A stretch of 64,000 nucleotides of DNA from Cyanophora paradoxa. Taxonomy: Eukaryota; Glaucocystophyceae; Cyanophorales; Cyanophoraceae. Shown here one piece after another: positions 9,859 to 19,200 of the stretch. Position 1 is the stretch's first letter, and each line of letters begins with the position of its first letter. The notes beneath the pieces were generated by a model. That model was not told the origin of the DNA, ran no database searches, and saw only the letters and a list, made by a program, of their open reading frames with translations. The stretch spans positions 1-64,000 of the forward strand of contig QPMI01000104.1 in NCBI GenBank assembly GCA_004431415.1, given 5' to 3'. The translations under genes were made by a program, and so were the position numbers.

Positions 9859-12800
9859 ATGAGTGTCGAGACGGACGCACGAATTCGTGCGATTCTTCCA
9901 CCCTCGCCTGCTGCTGGAAAAGGCGAACGGGGCGCTGAAATCGGCGCACAATCGATATCGATATCGCAAACGAAGAGCATGGAGGTGTTGCCGGCGAACC
10001 ACGATCGCGAGGCCGCGGCGGGGGCCAAGGCGATCTCGACGGCCGATCGCGACGTCGATGTCGAGATGGCGGACGCGTGCGTCGCGGGCACGCGCATGCT
10101 CGAGCTCGCCGCACCAGAGGCCGCCGGCTCCGAGCGCGCCGAGCCGCCCTGGCCCTCTCCCCCGCCGACAATCGAGGCCTTCGTCAAGCCCGTCGGAAAC
10201 AATCCCCACAATCCGTACATTGGCCCAAAATTCGCCTTCCATTCCGCTCGTCGTCTGGAGGCAGATGATTTTCGCGGCAAGTTCCTCAAGTCCACCTTCG
10301 ACTACAAAGTGATCGCGGCGTCGGGTGGCCGCGAAACCGTCGTGTACAGCCGCGCCTATGTGGATGTAGACGCCGACCTGAGCGAGGCGTGCGCTGGACG
10401 CGAGAAGCTTCTCAAATCGTCGAGCAGTGCGCACCGGATGGGCGACGGCGCGGCGCTCAAGTCCCTTAAGGAGCACTTTGACAAATGCCGCACGTACGCC
10501 GAGTACATCCGCGGTAGCGCCGCGCTGGAGCGTGTGGTCGAGTGCGCCGTCGAGATCGCAAAGACTTTCGGTCCCGACCGTAAGCCCTTCGTCGTCCTGG
10601 GCTTCCGCGGGGCCCATGTCTTTCACGACGACTTTGAGCATTTTTGCCTTCGTCTGGACAATCCGGAGGGCGCGTCTCGCCTTCGCAACGAGATCTCGGC
10701 GCGGTTCTCGCGGGTTTTCAAGGTGCTCTCCGAGGAGAAGATCGCCTGCATCTCGCGTCATGTCGACGAGGGAGTTTGGAGCCGCGGCCAAGGCCTACGC
10801 CTTCCGGACGCGCGCAACCCAAAGAGCAACTCGTACTGTGCGATGATCTACCCACCGCTCGACCCCAACAAAGATTTCCTCGATGTTCCCATCCCTCGCG
10901 AGGCGCCCGACCCTCGGGCGATCGAGGCGTTCTCGGGGCACCTCCGCCGCCTCCACGACTTTATCGCGGCAAACTACGAGCAAATCCCGCCCATCCCGAG
11001 CGTCGGCGAGTCTTCCCACGGCCAGCCACCGAGCTCGCTACCGGTGCCGTCGATTACAATCGCTGGTAGCGACGTCGGCGGCGGCTCGTCGGAGTGCAAA
11101 GAGGCATTCGACGTCGCGTTTCGCGTCTGCGAAAAGCTCTTCCCGGACGGCCATCGGGCGCTTACGTTTACGAGCCGCAACGCCAAGACGTGCAACAGCG
11201 GCCGAACCATCAATTACTTCAACTTTGTGACCGTTCCGAATCCCCTCAACGCGTTGCAGGGCGAGTGTCCGTACGGTCTCCACCATAAGACCAACCGCGC
11301 CCTCGTCACCGTTTGCGGAAACGGCATGCCTGGCGTGTTTCGGGCGAGCGTCCGTTGTATGAGCTCTCAGTGCGAGCTGAACCACGCGATCCACTTCACC
11401 ACGACGGCATACGGGGGTCCGGGCGAAAAGATTGTGGAGCTCGAGAAGAATTTCTTCGAAACCCTCAACGCCATGCTCCACTCGTGCGTGTACGAGTCCG
11501 ACCTTCCGCCGCTTCCCAAGCTCGCTCGGAGCCTCGACGCCGTCGGCGCAACGCCCGCCGAGGAACGCGACGTCATCCATCCGTACTGGGAGGTGCTCGA
11601 GGCCAAGGTAAACCGCCTCGTCATTGCCGTCTACTACGGCTCGAAGGACGAGACGAACCACATGGCCTGCGTCAGCCTTCTCGACGGGAAAGTCTGGGTA
11701 AAGTGCCGCTACAAGAGCTTGAACGGTCAAGATCAGACGGAGACGTGCAACGCGTCCCTCTCTCGCGTGGACGCGGCCGCGTTGCGGGCCGCGTTTACAA
11801 AGTTCGACGACGCACTTTATCTCCGTCGCCAAGTCGGGTCAGGTCCGGCCCGCTTCATGGCCGGAGCGTGTGGCATGGAGCTCAAGCGGAGCATTTTCTT
11901 TCAAAACCCGGTCAAAGACCAGTTGATGGCCGTCTCGGAGGCCATTCGAACCAACGTTCTGGAGCCAATGCTCAGTCACTCGGCCGACGCGCGTCCCGAC
12001 CTCTCCTTCGCGTCGCCCGCAGTGGCGCCCGCCTCGCCCAGGATCTTTCGCCACCCGATCGACCAGCCCCTCATCCCGGAGGCGACGAGACCGCGGCATC
12101 TACACCCGTCGTGCAATTACAAGGTCATCATGATCGACGATCTTCCCCACCTCGGCGACGGCGTGATGGTGACCCGGCTGCGCTCCTCAACGGACCCCAA
12201 GGTGGCCCTTCCCCACACCATCGCGATTGCAGCCGGATGCGGCGCGCAGAAGACGCGCGCCGTGCTCGCCGACAACCCGAACGGACTTCTCAACTATCTC
12301 GAATCGCAACTCTTATCGAAGGCCACGGCCTCCGAGCCCACGGCTCGCTACGCTACGTACATCGCAAACGGACGCGCGCAAGGCGAGGTTGACGAGAACA
12401 GCCCCCTTCACGCGCAGCGCTTCCGAGGTTACCGGGACGGTGCCGGAAATGCCAAGGAGAAGAGCAGACGGGACAAGAAAAAGCGATTGATGCACGATCG
12501 CATCGTCGTGTGCGCGGAGAGCTTTCACAAGGCTGAAAACGTCAAGAACATCGACTCGCGGCGCGGGATTCTCATTGCGGACGAGCTTAACTGCTTGCTC
12601 GGTCGCTTTTCGAGCTCCGAGACGTTCAACGGCATCCGGAAGAAATCGTGGAAGAGACTCCTCCGTGCGATGCGACGGAGCAAGTCGGTGATCGCGATGT
12701 GCCAGGATTTGCAGCCTTGGCACCTCGAAGTTCTCGCGTCCCAGGTACCGCCCGGCGAGACGATGGTCGTCTTCCAACTCTCGAGCCCCGAGTCCCTCGC

Positions 12801-15800
12801 TCGCTACCGCGAAGAGGTCCACGTTGTCGTGCCCATCGCCTGGAGCCCCTTCTTCTCCGCGGCATGCCTTCCGAAACCGGCTACAAAGAGCGCAAAGGGA
12901 CGACCAGTGATACGAACGTCAAACCTGCACGCCGACAAGCAGCACATGTTCCGGAACTTCGCCGTTATGGCCGCGTTGAACCCGCAGTTTACCGAAAAGC
13001 GGGTCCTTTTGGGCTTCGCCGACTGCCCCGCCGAGCGGCGACGCGACCTGAACGACGCCGAGAAATGGAATACGAAGGATGTGATCATGGCCAACTACGT
13101 CGTTCAAGTCGGCTTCGACGGGCACGTGTTCCGGCCCAAGTTCAGGCTCATGACGGACGCTGGGCGGACTGGAGGGACGGATCGCGAGGTCCAGGCAAAC
13201 AACCGCGTGCGGCATCTGGAAGAGCTTCCTTCGGCGAACCACGTACGTCTCAACATGTACTGCCAGCGTTTCTCGGACGCGGACAAGGAGGCCACCCTTC
13301 CCGTGGACCCGGACGCCATCTTTTCGTCCGCCTGGGCGGGACGCCTGGCCGAGTTGGAAAAGGGTCGCTCCGACCTTCTTCAGCGCGAGCGCAACGAGGA
13401 CGACGAGTCTTTCGAGCGGCGATGGCGCGAATATGTTGAGGAGGAGCGCCTGCTCGCCATGGTGTACGCAAACGTGACCGCCGAGCGGAATGCGCATCAC
13501 ACCTGGCCCGATCGGATGCTCGTGGAGAAGTTGATGTGCCATCTCGGCGCGCAGCGCGTCTACATCGCGAACCACGGGGACCTCCTCGAACGGGTGTCGT
13601 TGGATGCGAAAGAATTCAAATCCTTGGTGGCCGAGGTGGGACGGACCGGGGACGCCGTCTACAAATCTCAAGAGTACGCCCCGAATTTGTTGGCTACCAC
13701 CCCCGGCATCTCCTTCGACTGCCGCTTCCACGGGGATTTTGTGCGTTTCGTCTCCAAGTCCGGCGACGATCGAAATGGGAGCGGTAATTCTCTCGGCGAA
13801 GAGTTCGGCATATCGCAGGATGATGCGACCGAGGAGTACGAGTCGGCCATCCAGGCGGTTTTAAACAAGGCTCAGGTCTCGATGACGCTTGGGCAGCCGC
13901 TCTACGCGACAACTCCGGAGGACTTTATGGCCAGCAAGACAATCGAGTCGATGCGTAGGCGCGCGCGCCTCGGCATCTACCTCACCCAGGTCGACGAGCC
14001 CACGTACGCGGCGCGCGAGGCCAAGTGCGACATCGATAATGTCGCTTCGAACTCGTCCGGGTCCGCCTGCAATCCCTTCACGAGGGTGAAGAAGAGCACG
14101 GAGATGATCTTGGCGACGCTCGGCGTCCCCGAGTTGCACCCGCTCCATCCGCTCCACCCCTTCAATTTTCACCTGCCGACCATCGCCTTCGGTTCGATCG
14201 ACGACGTCAAGGCGGCGGGACTCGCCCGCCTCGCCGCGAGCCCCGCCCTCGTCGACCTAAAGATCGTCGAAGGCCCTCTTCTGGCGAGGGCGCTCGCCCT
14301 TCGCGGCGACACGGGAGCCTCGGACGGCGCGATCAAAGCCGTTGTCGAGGAGTTCGAGGCCTCTCTCGCCAGCGGCTCTAAAAGGCTCCCCTCCGAGCGC
14401 CGCCCCGAGGAGGAGGCCCTCGAAGATGCCGAATCTGAAGCGATCAAGATGGCGGCTTCCGACACCGACGAAGACGGTGGAAAAGGGTCCGAAGGCGAAG
14501 AGAGGCCGTCGAAAAAGGCTCGGACCGCAGAGGACCGCGCCACTCTCTCTCGGCGCCTGGATTCCTGCCTGTACCGTGTGTACCGGAGCGCCGTCGCCTA
14601 CGCGATCGAATCACTCGGCGGAAAACTCGTAAAGGTGGCGAGCCCGTGTATCGCGCGGGGCAAGGCCCCCGACGGCTCCCCTGTCGAGTTTCGCATCAAC
14701 CCGCCCGGAAACGTGGCCGACGCCGCCCGCCTCGCCGTCGCCCTGAAGCCCCAGACTCGCAACGGCAGCCCCGACGCGAGCGAGCAGTACGAGTCCGACG
14801 TGCGCGCGTACCTCTCGGCCAATTCGGCCGTTGCGGCGGCCTTGCGATGCATGAGGGGCGGCGGAAAAGTCCCCGACCTTCATCCTTCCGCCCTCGTCCC
14901 ACAGCAGCTGCGCCAGATCGCGCACCCTCTCTGGGCACCCGATACGGAAGACGATATCAAAGATCTCCTCTACTGGACGGCCATTCCGGGCCCGGCCGAG
15001 GGCAGCGAATACGTGCCCCAGTACGCCGCCCTCGACTACTCGACGGCCGAGGGCGCCCGTCGGTTCCTGGAGTGCGTGTCCAAGTCCAAACTGGCGGCCG
15101 CTCTCACCATTCCGGAGGACTTTCTCCGTCGGATCGGCGCGCCGTTGGACACGCCGTCGATCGCCGAGATCGCGGGCCGCGGTTTGCAGGGAGATCCGCG
15201 CTACACGCCGACGGGCATCGACCGGCGCGAGGAGCACCACATCGCCTGCGTCGTTTCAATGATGCGCGCGGTCGAGGCGTGCATCGCCGGGCCCGATCGC
15301 AAGAACGGCGGTTTCTGGGAGATGATGGAGCAAGAAGTCGAAATCCGGCCCCTCTGCGGGCCCGAGACGGGCTGCGCGCGCGGAGAGCACGCCGAGGCAT
15401 GCAAGGTCGAGCACGTGCGGGTCGGCGGCGCGTGGGTGAGCTTTTCCGCGATGGCCGACGCGAACAAGCACATCGTCCTCGCCGACGGGCGCGCCCTCGG
15501 CAAGGACCACAGCCCGCTGGCGACGGAACTCTTGGACGCGCTCGAGGAGGGACTCGGGCCGCGGGCCCCTCGCGTCCTCCGCTCCAACACGTACAAGGGA
15601 TCCCAGCAGCGCGTAAAAATCGACGGAAAGGAGAAGCGCCTTCACGGGCACTTTTTCCCGAGTATTTACCTGGAGATCGACTGGTTGGGCGGGGGCCTCG
15701 ATGGCCCCGCCCCGCCGCCCGCGCCGGCACCGGCGCCGGCTCCCATCCCCGAATTCGAAGCGGTCACCGCGCCCCCCGCTCCGGATTGCATTCCCGCCCC

Positions 15801-15831
15801 CGGAACCGAAGCCGACGCGATGCAGATCTAG
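9859..15831 (+). CDS. Primase-helicase: AEP primase fused to UL9-like SF2 helicase (copy 1, intact)
   Basis: Intronless, 1990 aa, likely the replication protein of the element. An N-terminal archaeo-eukaryotic primase domain shows DVDAD (about residue 168) and, after VDEGVWSR, a QGLRLPDARN segment like herpes/pox-type primases. The zinc site CPYGLHH (near 470) with CMSSQC (near 500) matches the UL52-type primase finger. A helicase follows: motif I AAGCGAQKT (near 795), motif II ILIADELNCLLGRFSS (near 905), and motifs V/VI with VGFDGHVF and QANNRVR (near 1095-1118), as in herpesvirus origin-binding proteins. A probable nuclear signal PSKKARTAED lies near 1550. A Cys/His cluster CGPETGCARGEHAEAC lies near 1835, and the tail is Pro/Ala-rich. 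ATG 9859 was chosen because it follows the TATA box at 9782; the open frame extends further upstream through the promoter. Confidence 0.9.
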   Translation: MSVETDARIRAILPPSPAAGKGERGAEIGAQSISISQTKSMEVLPANHDREAAAGAKAISTADRDVDVEMADACVAGTRMLELAAPEAAGSERAEPPWPSPPPTIEAFVKPVGNNPHNPYIGPKFAFHSARRLEADDFRGKFLKSTFDYKVIAASGGRETVVYSRAYVDVDADLSEACAGREKLLKSSSSAHRMGDGAALKSLKEHFDKCRTYAEYIRGSAALERVVECAVEIAKTFGPDRKPFVVLGFRGAHVFHDDFEHFCLRLDNPEGASRLRNEISARFSRVFKVLSEEKIACISRHVDEGVWSRGQGLRLPDARNPKSNSYCAMIYPPLDPNKDFLDVPIPREAPDPRAIEAFSGHLRRLHDFIAANYEQIPPIPSVGESSHGQPPSSLPVPSITIAGSDVGGGSSECKEAFDVAFRVCEKLFPDGHRALTFTSRNAKTCNSGRTINYFNFVTVPNPLNALQGECPYGLHHKTNRALVTVCGNGMPGVFRASVRCMSSQCELNHAIHFTTTAYGGPGEKIVELEKNFFETLNAMLHSCVYESDLPPLPKLARSLDAVGATPAEERDVIHPYWEVLEAKVNRLVIAVYYGSKDETNHMACVSLLDGKVWVKCRYKSLNGQDQTETCNASLSRVDAAALRAAFTKFDDALYLRRQVGSGPARFMAGACGMELKRSIFFQNPVKDQLMAVSEAIRTNVLEPMLSHSADARPDLSFASPAVAPASPRIFRHPIDQPLIPEATRPRHLHPSCNYKVIMIDDLPHLGDGVMVTRLRSSTDPKVALPHTIAIAAGCGAQKTRAVLADNPNGLLNYLESQLLSKATASEPTARYATYIANGRAQGEVDENSPLHAQRFRGYRDGAGNAKEKSRRDKKKRLMHDRIVVCAESFHKAENVKNIDSRRGILIADELNCLLGRFSSSETFNGIRKKSWKRLLRAMRRSKSVIAMCQDLQPWHLEVLASQVPPGETMVVFQLSSPESLARYREEVHVVVPIAWSPFFSAACLPKPATKSAKGRPVIRTSNLHADKQHMFRNFAVMAALNPQFTEKRVLLGFADCPAERRRDLNDAEKWNTKDVIMANYVVQVGFDGHVFRPKFRLMTDAGRTGGTDREVQANNRVRHLEELPSANHVRLNMYCQRFSDADKEATLPVDPDAIFSSAWAGRLAELEKGRSDLLQRERNEDDESFERRWREYVEEERLLAMVYANVTAERNAHHTWPDRMLVEKLMCHLGAQRVYIANHGDLLERVSLDAKEFKSLVAEVGRTGDAVYKSQEYAPNLLATTPGISFDCRFHGDFVRFVSKSGDDRNGSGNSLGEEFGISQDDATEEYESAIQAVLNKAQVSMTLGQPLYATTPEDFMASKTIESMRRRARLGIYLTQVDEPTYAAREAKCDIDNVASNSSGSACNPFTRVKKSTEMILATLGVPELHPLHPLHPFNFHLPTIAFGSIDDVKAAGLARLAASPALVDLKIVEGPLLARALALRGDTGASDGAIKAVVEEFEASLASGSKRLPSERRPEEEALEDAESEAIKMAASDTDEDGGKGSEGEERPSKKARTAEDRATLSRRLDSCLYRVYRSAVAYAIESLGGKLVKVASPCIARGKAPDGSPVEFRINPPGNVADAARLAVALKPQTRNGSPDASEQYESDVRAYLSANSAVAAALRCMRGGGKVPDLHPSALVPQQLRQIAHPLWAPDTEDDIKDLLYWTAIPGPAEGSEYVPQYAALDYSTAEGARRFLECVSKSKLAAALTIPEDFLRRIGAPLDTPSIAEIAGRGLQGDPRYTPTGIDRREEHHIACVVSMMRAVEACIAGPDRKNGGFWEMMEQEVEIRPLCGPETGCARGEHAEACKVEHVRVGGAWVSFSAMADANKHIVLADGRALGKDHSPLATELLDALEEGLGPRAPRVLRSNTYKGSQQRVKIDGKEKRLHGHFFPSIYLEIDWLGGGLDGPAPPPAPAPAPAPIPEFEAVTAPPAPDCIPAPGTEADAMQI

Positions 15832-16084
15832 TTATAGATAGTTCATTATTTGATATCGATGGTTTTAGCGAATTTTGAAGTGCACGCGCGAAAGGAGACT
15901 TGTCACGGAGGGCTCGTGGTTTGCCTCAGCTACCGCCGCATGCGAATTCGAAGCCTCCACGGGCCGCATCGCGGCCGCGCGCGCGTGTGCACTGTGATCA
16001 CGGGAAGCCCTACGGTACTACGGCACACGTAGTTATACACGGAGTACTCGTCTAGAAATAGAAGGATTAAAATAAAATAAAGTC
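15832..16084. other. 3' flank of primase-helicase gene
   Basis: AT-richer trailer with aaaataaaataaa near 16068, plausible for transcript termination. A half-conserved bipartite motif lies at 15902-15931 (GTCACGGAG present, second half degenerate). No gene seen. The copy 2 equivalent is 49515-49770. Confidence 0.5.
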
Positions 16085-17400
16085 GGAAGCGCCGCCGCTC
16101 CGTGACGGCCGAGGGGGGTACGGGCGGCGCCGCGTCCGGCCCGCACTAGACGGAATCGACGCCGCTCCGTGACGGCCGAGGGGGGTACGCGCGGCGCCGC
16201 GGCCGCCCCGCCCTAGACGGAGGCGCCGCCGCTCCGTGACGGCCGAGAGGGGTACGCGCGGCGCCGCGGCCGCCCCGCCCTAGACGAACACGCCGCGGCT
16301 CCATGACGGCCGAGGGGGGTACGGGCGGCGCCGCAGCCGCCCCGCCCTAGACGAACACGCCGCGGCTCCGTGACGGCCGAGGGGGGTACGGGCGGCGCCG
16401 CGGCCGCCCCGCCCTAGACGAACGCGCCGCGGCTCCGTGACGGCCGAGGGGGGTACGGGCGGCGCCGCGGCCGCCCCGCCCTAGACGGAGGCGCCGCCGC
16501 TCCGTGACGGCCGAGGGGGGTACGGGCGGCGCCGCGGCCGCCCCGCCCTAGACGGAGGCGCCGCGGCTCCGTGACGGCCGAGGGGGGTACGGGTGGCGGA
16601 GGGCGGCGGTGGGCTCCGTCCTCTTTCCTTCGTACCCCTCGAGCTCGGTGGGCTCCTCCATCTGCGCGGGCGGGGATGAGAGTTGTACTCGTCATCTATT
16701 TGGCTTTATATATATATATATATATATATCTTAGTGGCAACTTGAGGGGTTTGGGTAACACGAGGAGCTTACCGCGCCGCCGGGGGTACGAAGGAAAGAG
16801 ATGCGGGCCTACCCCGCCGCCCGTCACGGAGCCGAGTCAGTTCCCTCTAGGGCGGCGCGGGCGTTGGGCGAGGGGCGTACCGCGCTGCGGGGGGTACGAA
16901 GGAAAGAGACACAGGCCTACCCCCCCGCCCGTCACGGAGCCGAGTCAGTTCCCTCTGGGGCGGCGCCGGAGTCGGGCGAGGGGCGTACTGCGCCGCGGGG
17001 GGTACGAAGGAAGGAGATGCTGGTGGAGGGAGAGCCCTAGACGGAGGCGCCGCCGCTCCGTGACGGCCGAGGGGGGTACGGGCGGCGCCGCGGCCGCCCC
17101 GCCCTAGACGGAGGCGCCGCCGCTCCGTGACGGCCGAGGGGGGTACGGGTGGCGGAGGGCGGCGGTGGGCTCCGTCCTCTCTCCTTCGTACCCCTCGAGC
17201 TCGGTGGGCTCCTCCATCTGCGCGGGCGGGGATGAGAGTTGTACTCGTCATCTCGCGATCGTGACAACCACAAGGTATTGAGGCGACATGAAGAAGCTTA
17301 CCGTTCCTCGGGGGTACAAAGGAACGAGACACGGGCCTACCCCCGCCGCGCACTGTCACGGACCCGCGTCAGTTTTCTCTAGGGCGGCGCATGCGTTGGG
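16085..17400 (+). repeat. Satellite block 2
   Basis: About eight B units (16085-16600), a linker with a tatatatata run (about 16600-16770), three A units to about 17035, two more B units, a shortened linker (17150-17270) and one diverged A-like unit. The last unit carries the motif GTCACGGAC-N14-TCTAGGG at 17355-17384. The order B-linker-A repeats as a macro-unit. Block 3 is the same structure in reverse, so the pair brackets the TFIIB-like and GIY-YIG genes as inverted repeats. Confidence 0.9.
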
Positions 17401-17463
17401 CGAGGAGCTCACCTCCTGCGCGGGGTACGGTACGCACGGGGGTACGAATCGCAGCCGCCGCCG

Positions 17464-18145
17464 ATGTGCCCCGGAGGGATGATCCTTTGGTCGTGCGAGG
17501 GCGCCGTCTGCGATGCCTGCGGGGCGCGCGGTGAAGCGGCGATCGACGCCGGATCGCCATCGAAGCGCGGGCAACGGGACGAACCTCGGCGCGGCTCAAA
17601 GATGTTCTGCGCACCGCGGCCGACGCGACGGCGCTCTCCGAGAACGCGCTGGACGATGCGCGCCGCCTGCTGGCCGACCGCAAGCTCTGGAGCGGGCGCT
17701 CGTGCGAGATGGCCGCGCGCGGTCGCCGTCGACGCGTACGTCGCCCTTGGGTGCCCGCGGTAGGCTGGCATCACGACCTGCGAGGGCGACGCGGCAAGCT
17801 CGTGAGGTTTGTGCGGGCGATCCAGCGCGGACGGGCGGTGCTCACGTACCGCGGCCGGCGGACTATGTTGAGTCGATCAGAGAGCGGGCGGGTGCCAAAG
17901 GCGGAGGGCGGCGGGCTCAGGAGAGGCACGAGAGCTCGGGAAGGAGCCCCGCCGTCGTCGCCGCCGCCGCGGTCGCCGCGGGGGCCGACATCCCTTTCGG
18001 CATCGCCGCGGGCGCGGCCGGCGTCTCGCCTCGGGGCCATGAATGCGCGAAACAGCTCGAACGTGGCGCACGAGGAACACCCGCGCACTCGAGGGTGCAC
18101 GTTCCGCCGCTTCGAGCCCTCGTACTTGGGCGCCGAGGCGATTGA
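17464..18145 (+). CDS. TFIIB-like transcription factor, frame-interrupted (copy 1)
   Basis: Resembles general transcription factor B. The N-terminus (MCPGGMILWSCEGAVCDACG) looks like a degenerate zinc ribbon. A first cyclin-like repeat is visible around 17590-17760: RLKDVLRTAADATALSENAL, then LWSGRSCEMAAR, then AVDAYVALGCPR in another frame. The second repeat reads PADYVESIRERAG and then GRSPAVVAAAAVA with AAGAAGVSPRG, like the second cyclin fold of TFIIB. The segments fall in three frames: ribbon frame 1, repeat 1 frames 0 then 1, repeat 2 frame 2. A donor-like cg|gtaggc at 17759 fits an intron after GCPR, but the switch inside repeat 1 (a gcgcgcgc run near 17710) has no intron and is the same in both copies. 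It is a divergent gene, a decaying one, or a shared error. Confidence 0.5.
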
Positions 18146-18431
18146 GCGGAAAGGACAGCCTTCGACGCCCTAAGGGAATGCGCTTTGGTTGATTTCGAGG
18201 CACAGAGCGCCTCGGATCGCCGCACGAAGCGCGTTCGGGGGTACCCCGGTACGCGTCCTACTTTAGCGCGCCGTGCTTGCACACCGAGGAGCCCACGGTC
18301 CCTCCCGCGAGGCGAGCAAACGCGGATCAGGTGCTCGAGTTGATCGCGAGGTACGTGCAGCATCAGATCGCTCTACCATGCGTGCGAGCCCGTGGACGGG
18401 CCGAGCTCGATCCCCGGCCTAGCTGACGCCC
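18146..18431. other. Possible further exon, unassigned
   Basis: One plus frame (about 18250-18423) reads plausibly as protein (ANADQVLELIARYVQHQI) and ends in TAG at 18421-18423. It could be a 3' exon of the TFIIB-like gene or a remnant. No start of its own was found. The copy 2 equivalent is 51802-52087. Confidence 0.3.
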
Positions 18432-18817
18432 CTACGGTCTGCCCCTCGCAGGAGAGCCCTCGCTTTCGCTATCCGAGAGATCCGGGTTGACGTGCACCGC
18501 GATCGGCGCGCCCGGCGCCGAGTACTCGGTCGCCAGCTTGCGCATCGCCTCGAGGCGCTTCGCCTGGCCGCCCGACTTGCCCTTGAGCGTCGTCTCGAAG
18601 CCTTGCGCGACGCTGCGGTTGGAAAAGGGCGCCGCAACTGCCACGAGGCGCCAGGGCCCTTTGCCTTTGGTGTACGATCCGCGGATCGTGCCGCGCGTGT
18701 GCTCCTTGTACCGCCGCGTCAGGTTCGCCGTCTCGCCGGTGTACCACGTGCGGCCGTTGTGCAGGAGGTACGCCACGTGCTGTCCCTCGAAGCTCGCGTG
18801 GAACGGCCGCGCCTTAC

Positions 18818-18851
<34 letters not shown>

Positions 18852-18950
18852 AGGTCCCTTGGTCGCCTCGTCTTCGGGGTCCGAGTTTGCGGCCGCGCCC
18901 GCCGCGATGTGGGCGTCCTCTTTGGCCTTGGTAGGTGCCTCGGAATCCAT
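18432..18950 (-). CDS. GIY-YIG nuclease-domain protein (copy 1)
   Basis: 172-aa protein. After an acidic and poly-Ala N-terminus (a GCC repeat of about 11 Ala), a GIY-YIG domain starts with VAYLLHNGRTWYTGET, standing for the GIY...YIG pair as VAY...YTG. NLTRRYKEHTRG follows, supplying the conserved Arg and His. A basic KGKGPWRLVAVA strand and a helix lead to an acidic DSESEG tail. GIY-YIG domains are single-strand-nicking nucleases found in homing endonucleases, repair and mobile elements. The ATG at 18950 gives the complete domain. A TATA-like box at 19190-19200 and an ATG at 19159 raise the possibility of an upstream exon joined across about 18940-18990. It lies between satellite blocks 2 and 3, facing the TFIIB-like gene. 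Confidence 0.8.
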
Positions 18951-19189
18951 CGCTACCGAGCCCCGCGCCCCGGTCCTCTTTACACGTCTGATCCCCGTGC
19001 CGCAGGCGGCTCGGCCGGAGGTAGCGCGCGCCTCGCCCGCTTCGAGAAGCTCGCGGCGGGCGGCAGCACGAGGGGCACGGGTCTGAGCGCCCCGGCGGGC
19101 GGCGGCGGCGGGTACGATGAAAGCGGCGCCGGCGTGGGGGGGCGCCGGTCTTCGTCCATCCACACCCCGCGGGGGACGAGTCGCGGCTT

Positions 19190-19200
19190 CTCTTTATGGG
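19190..19200 (-). promoter_or_regulatory. TATA-like box upstream of the GIY-YIG gene
   Basis: Minus-strand CCCATAAAGAG, about 31 nt from an ATG at 19159 and 240 nt from the ATG at 18950. Its position argues that transcription starts upstream of the annotated start. Confidence 0.4.

Noticed and set aside
11038-13731. Several minus frames of over 200 codons opposite the primase-helicase
   Set aside because: Shadows: the plus frame is continuous over 5.9 kb with all helicase and primase motifs.
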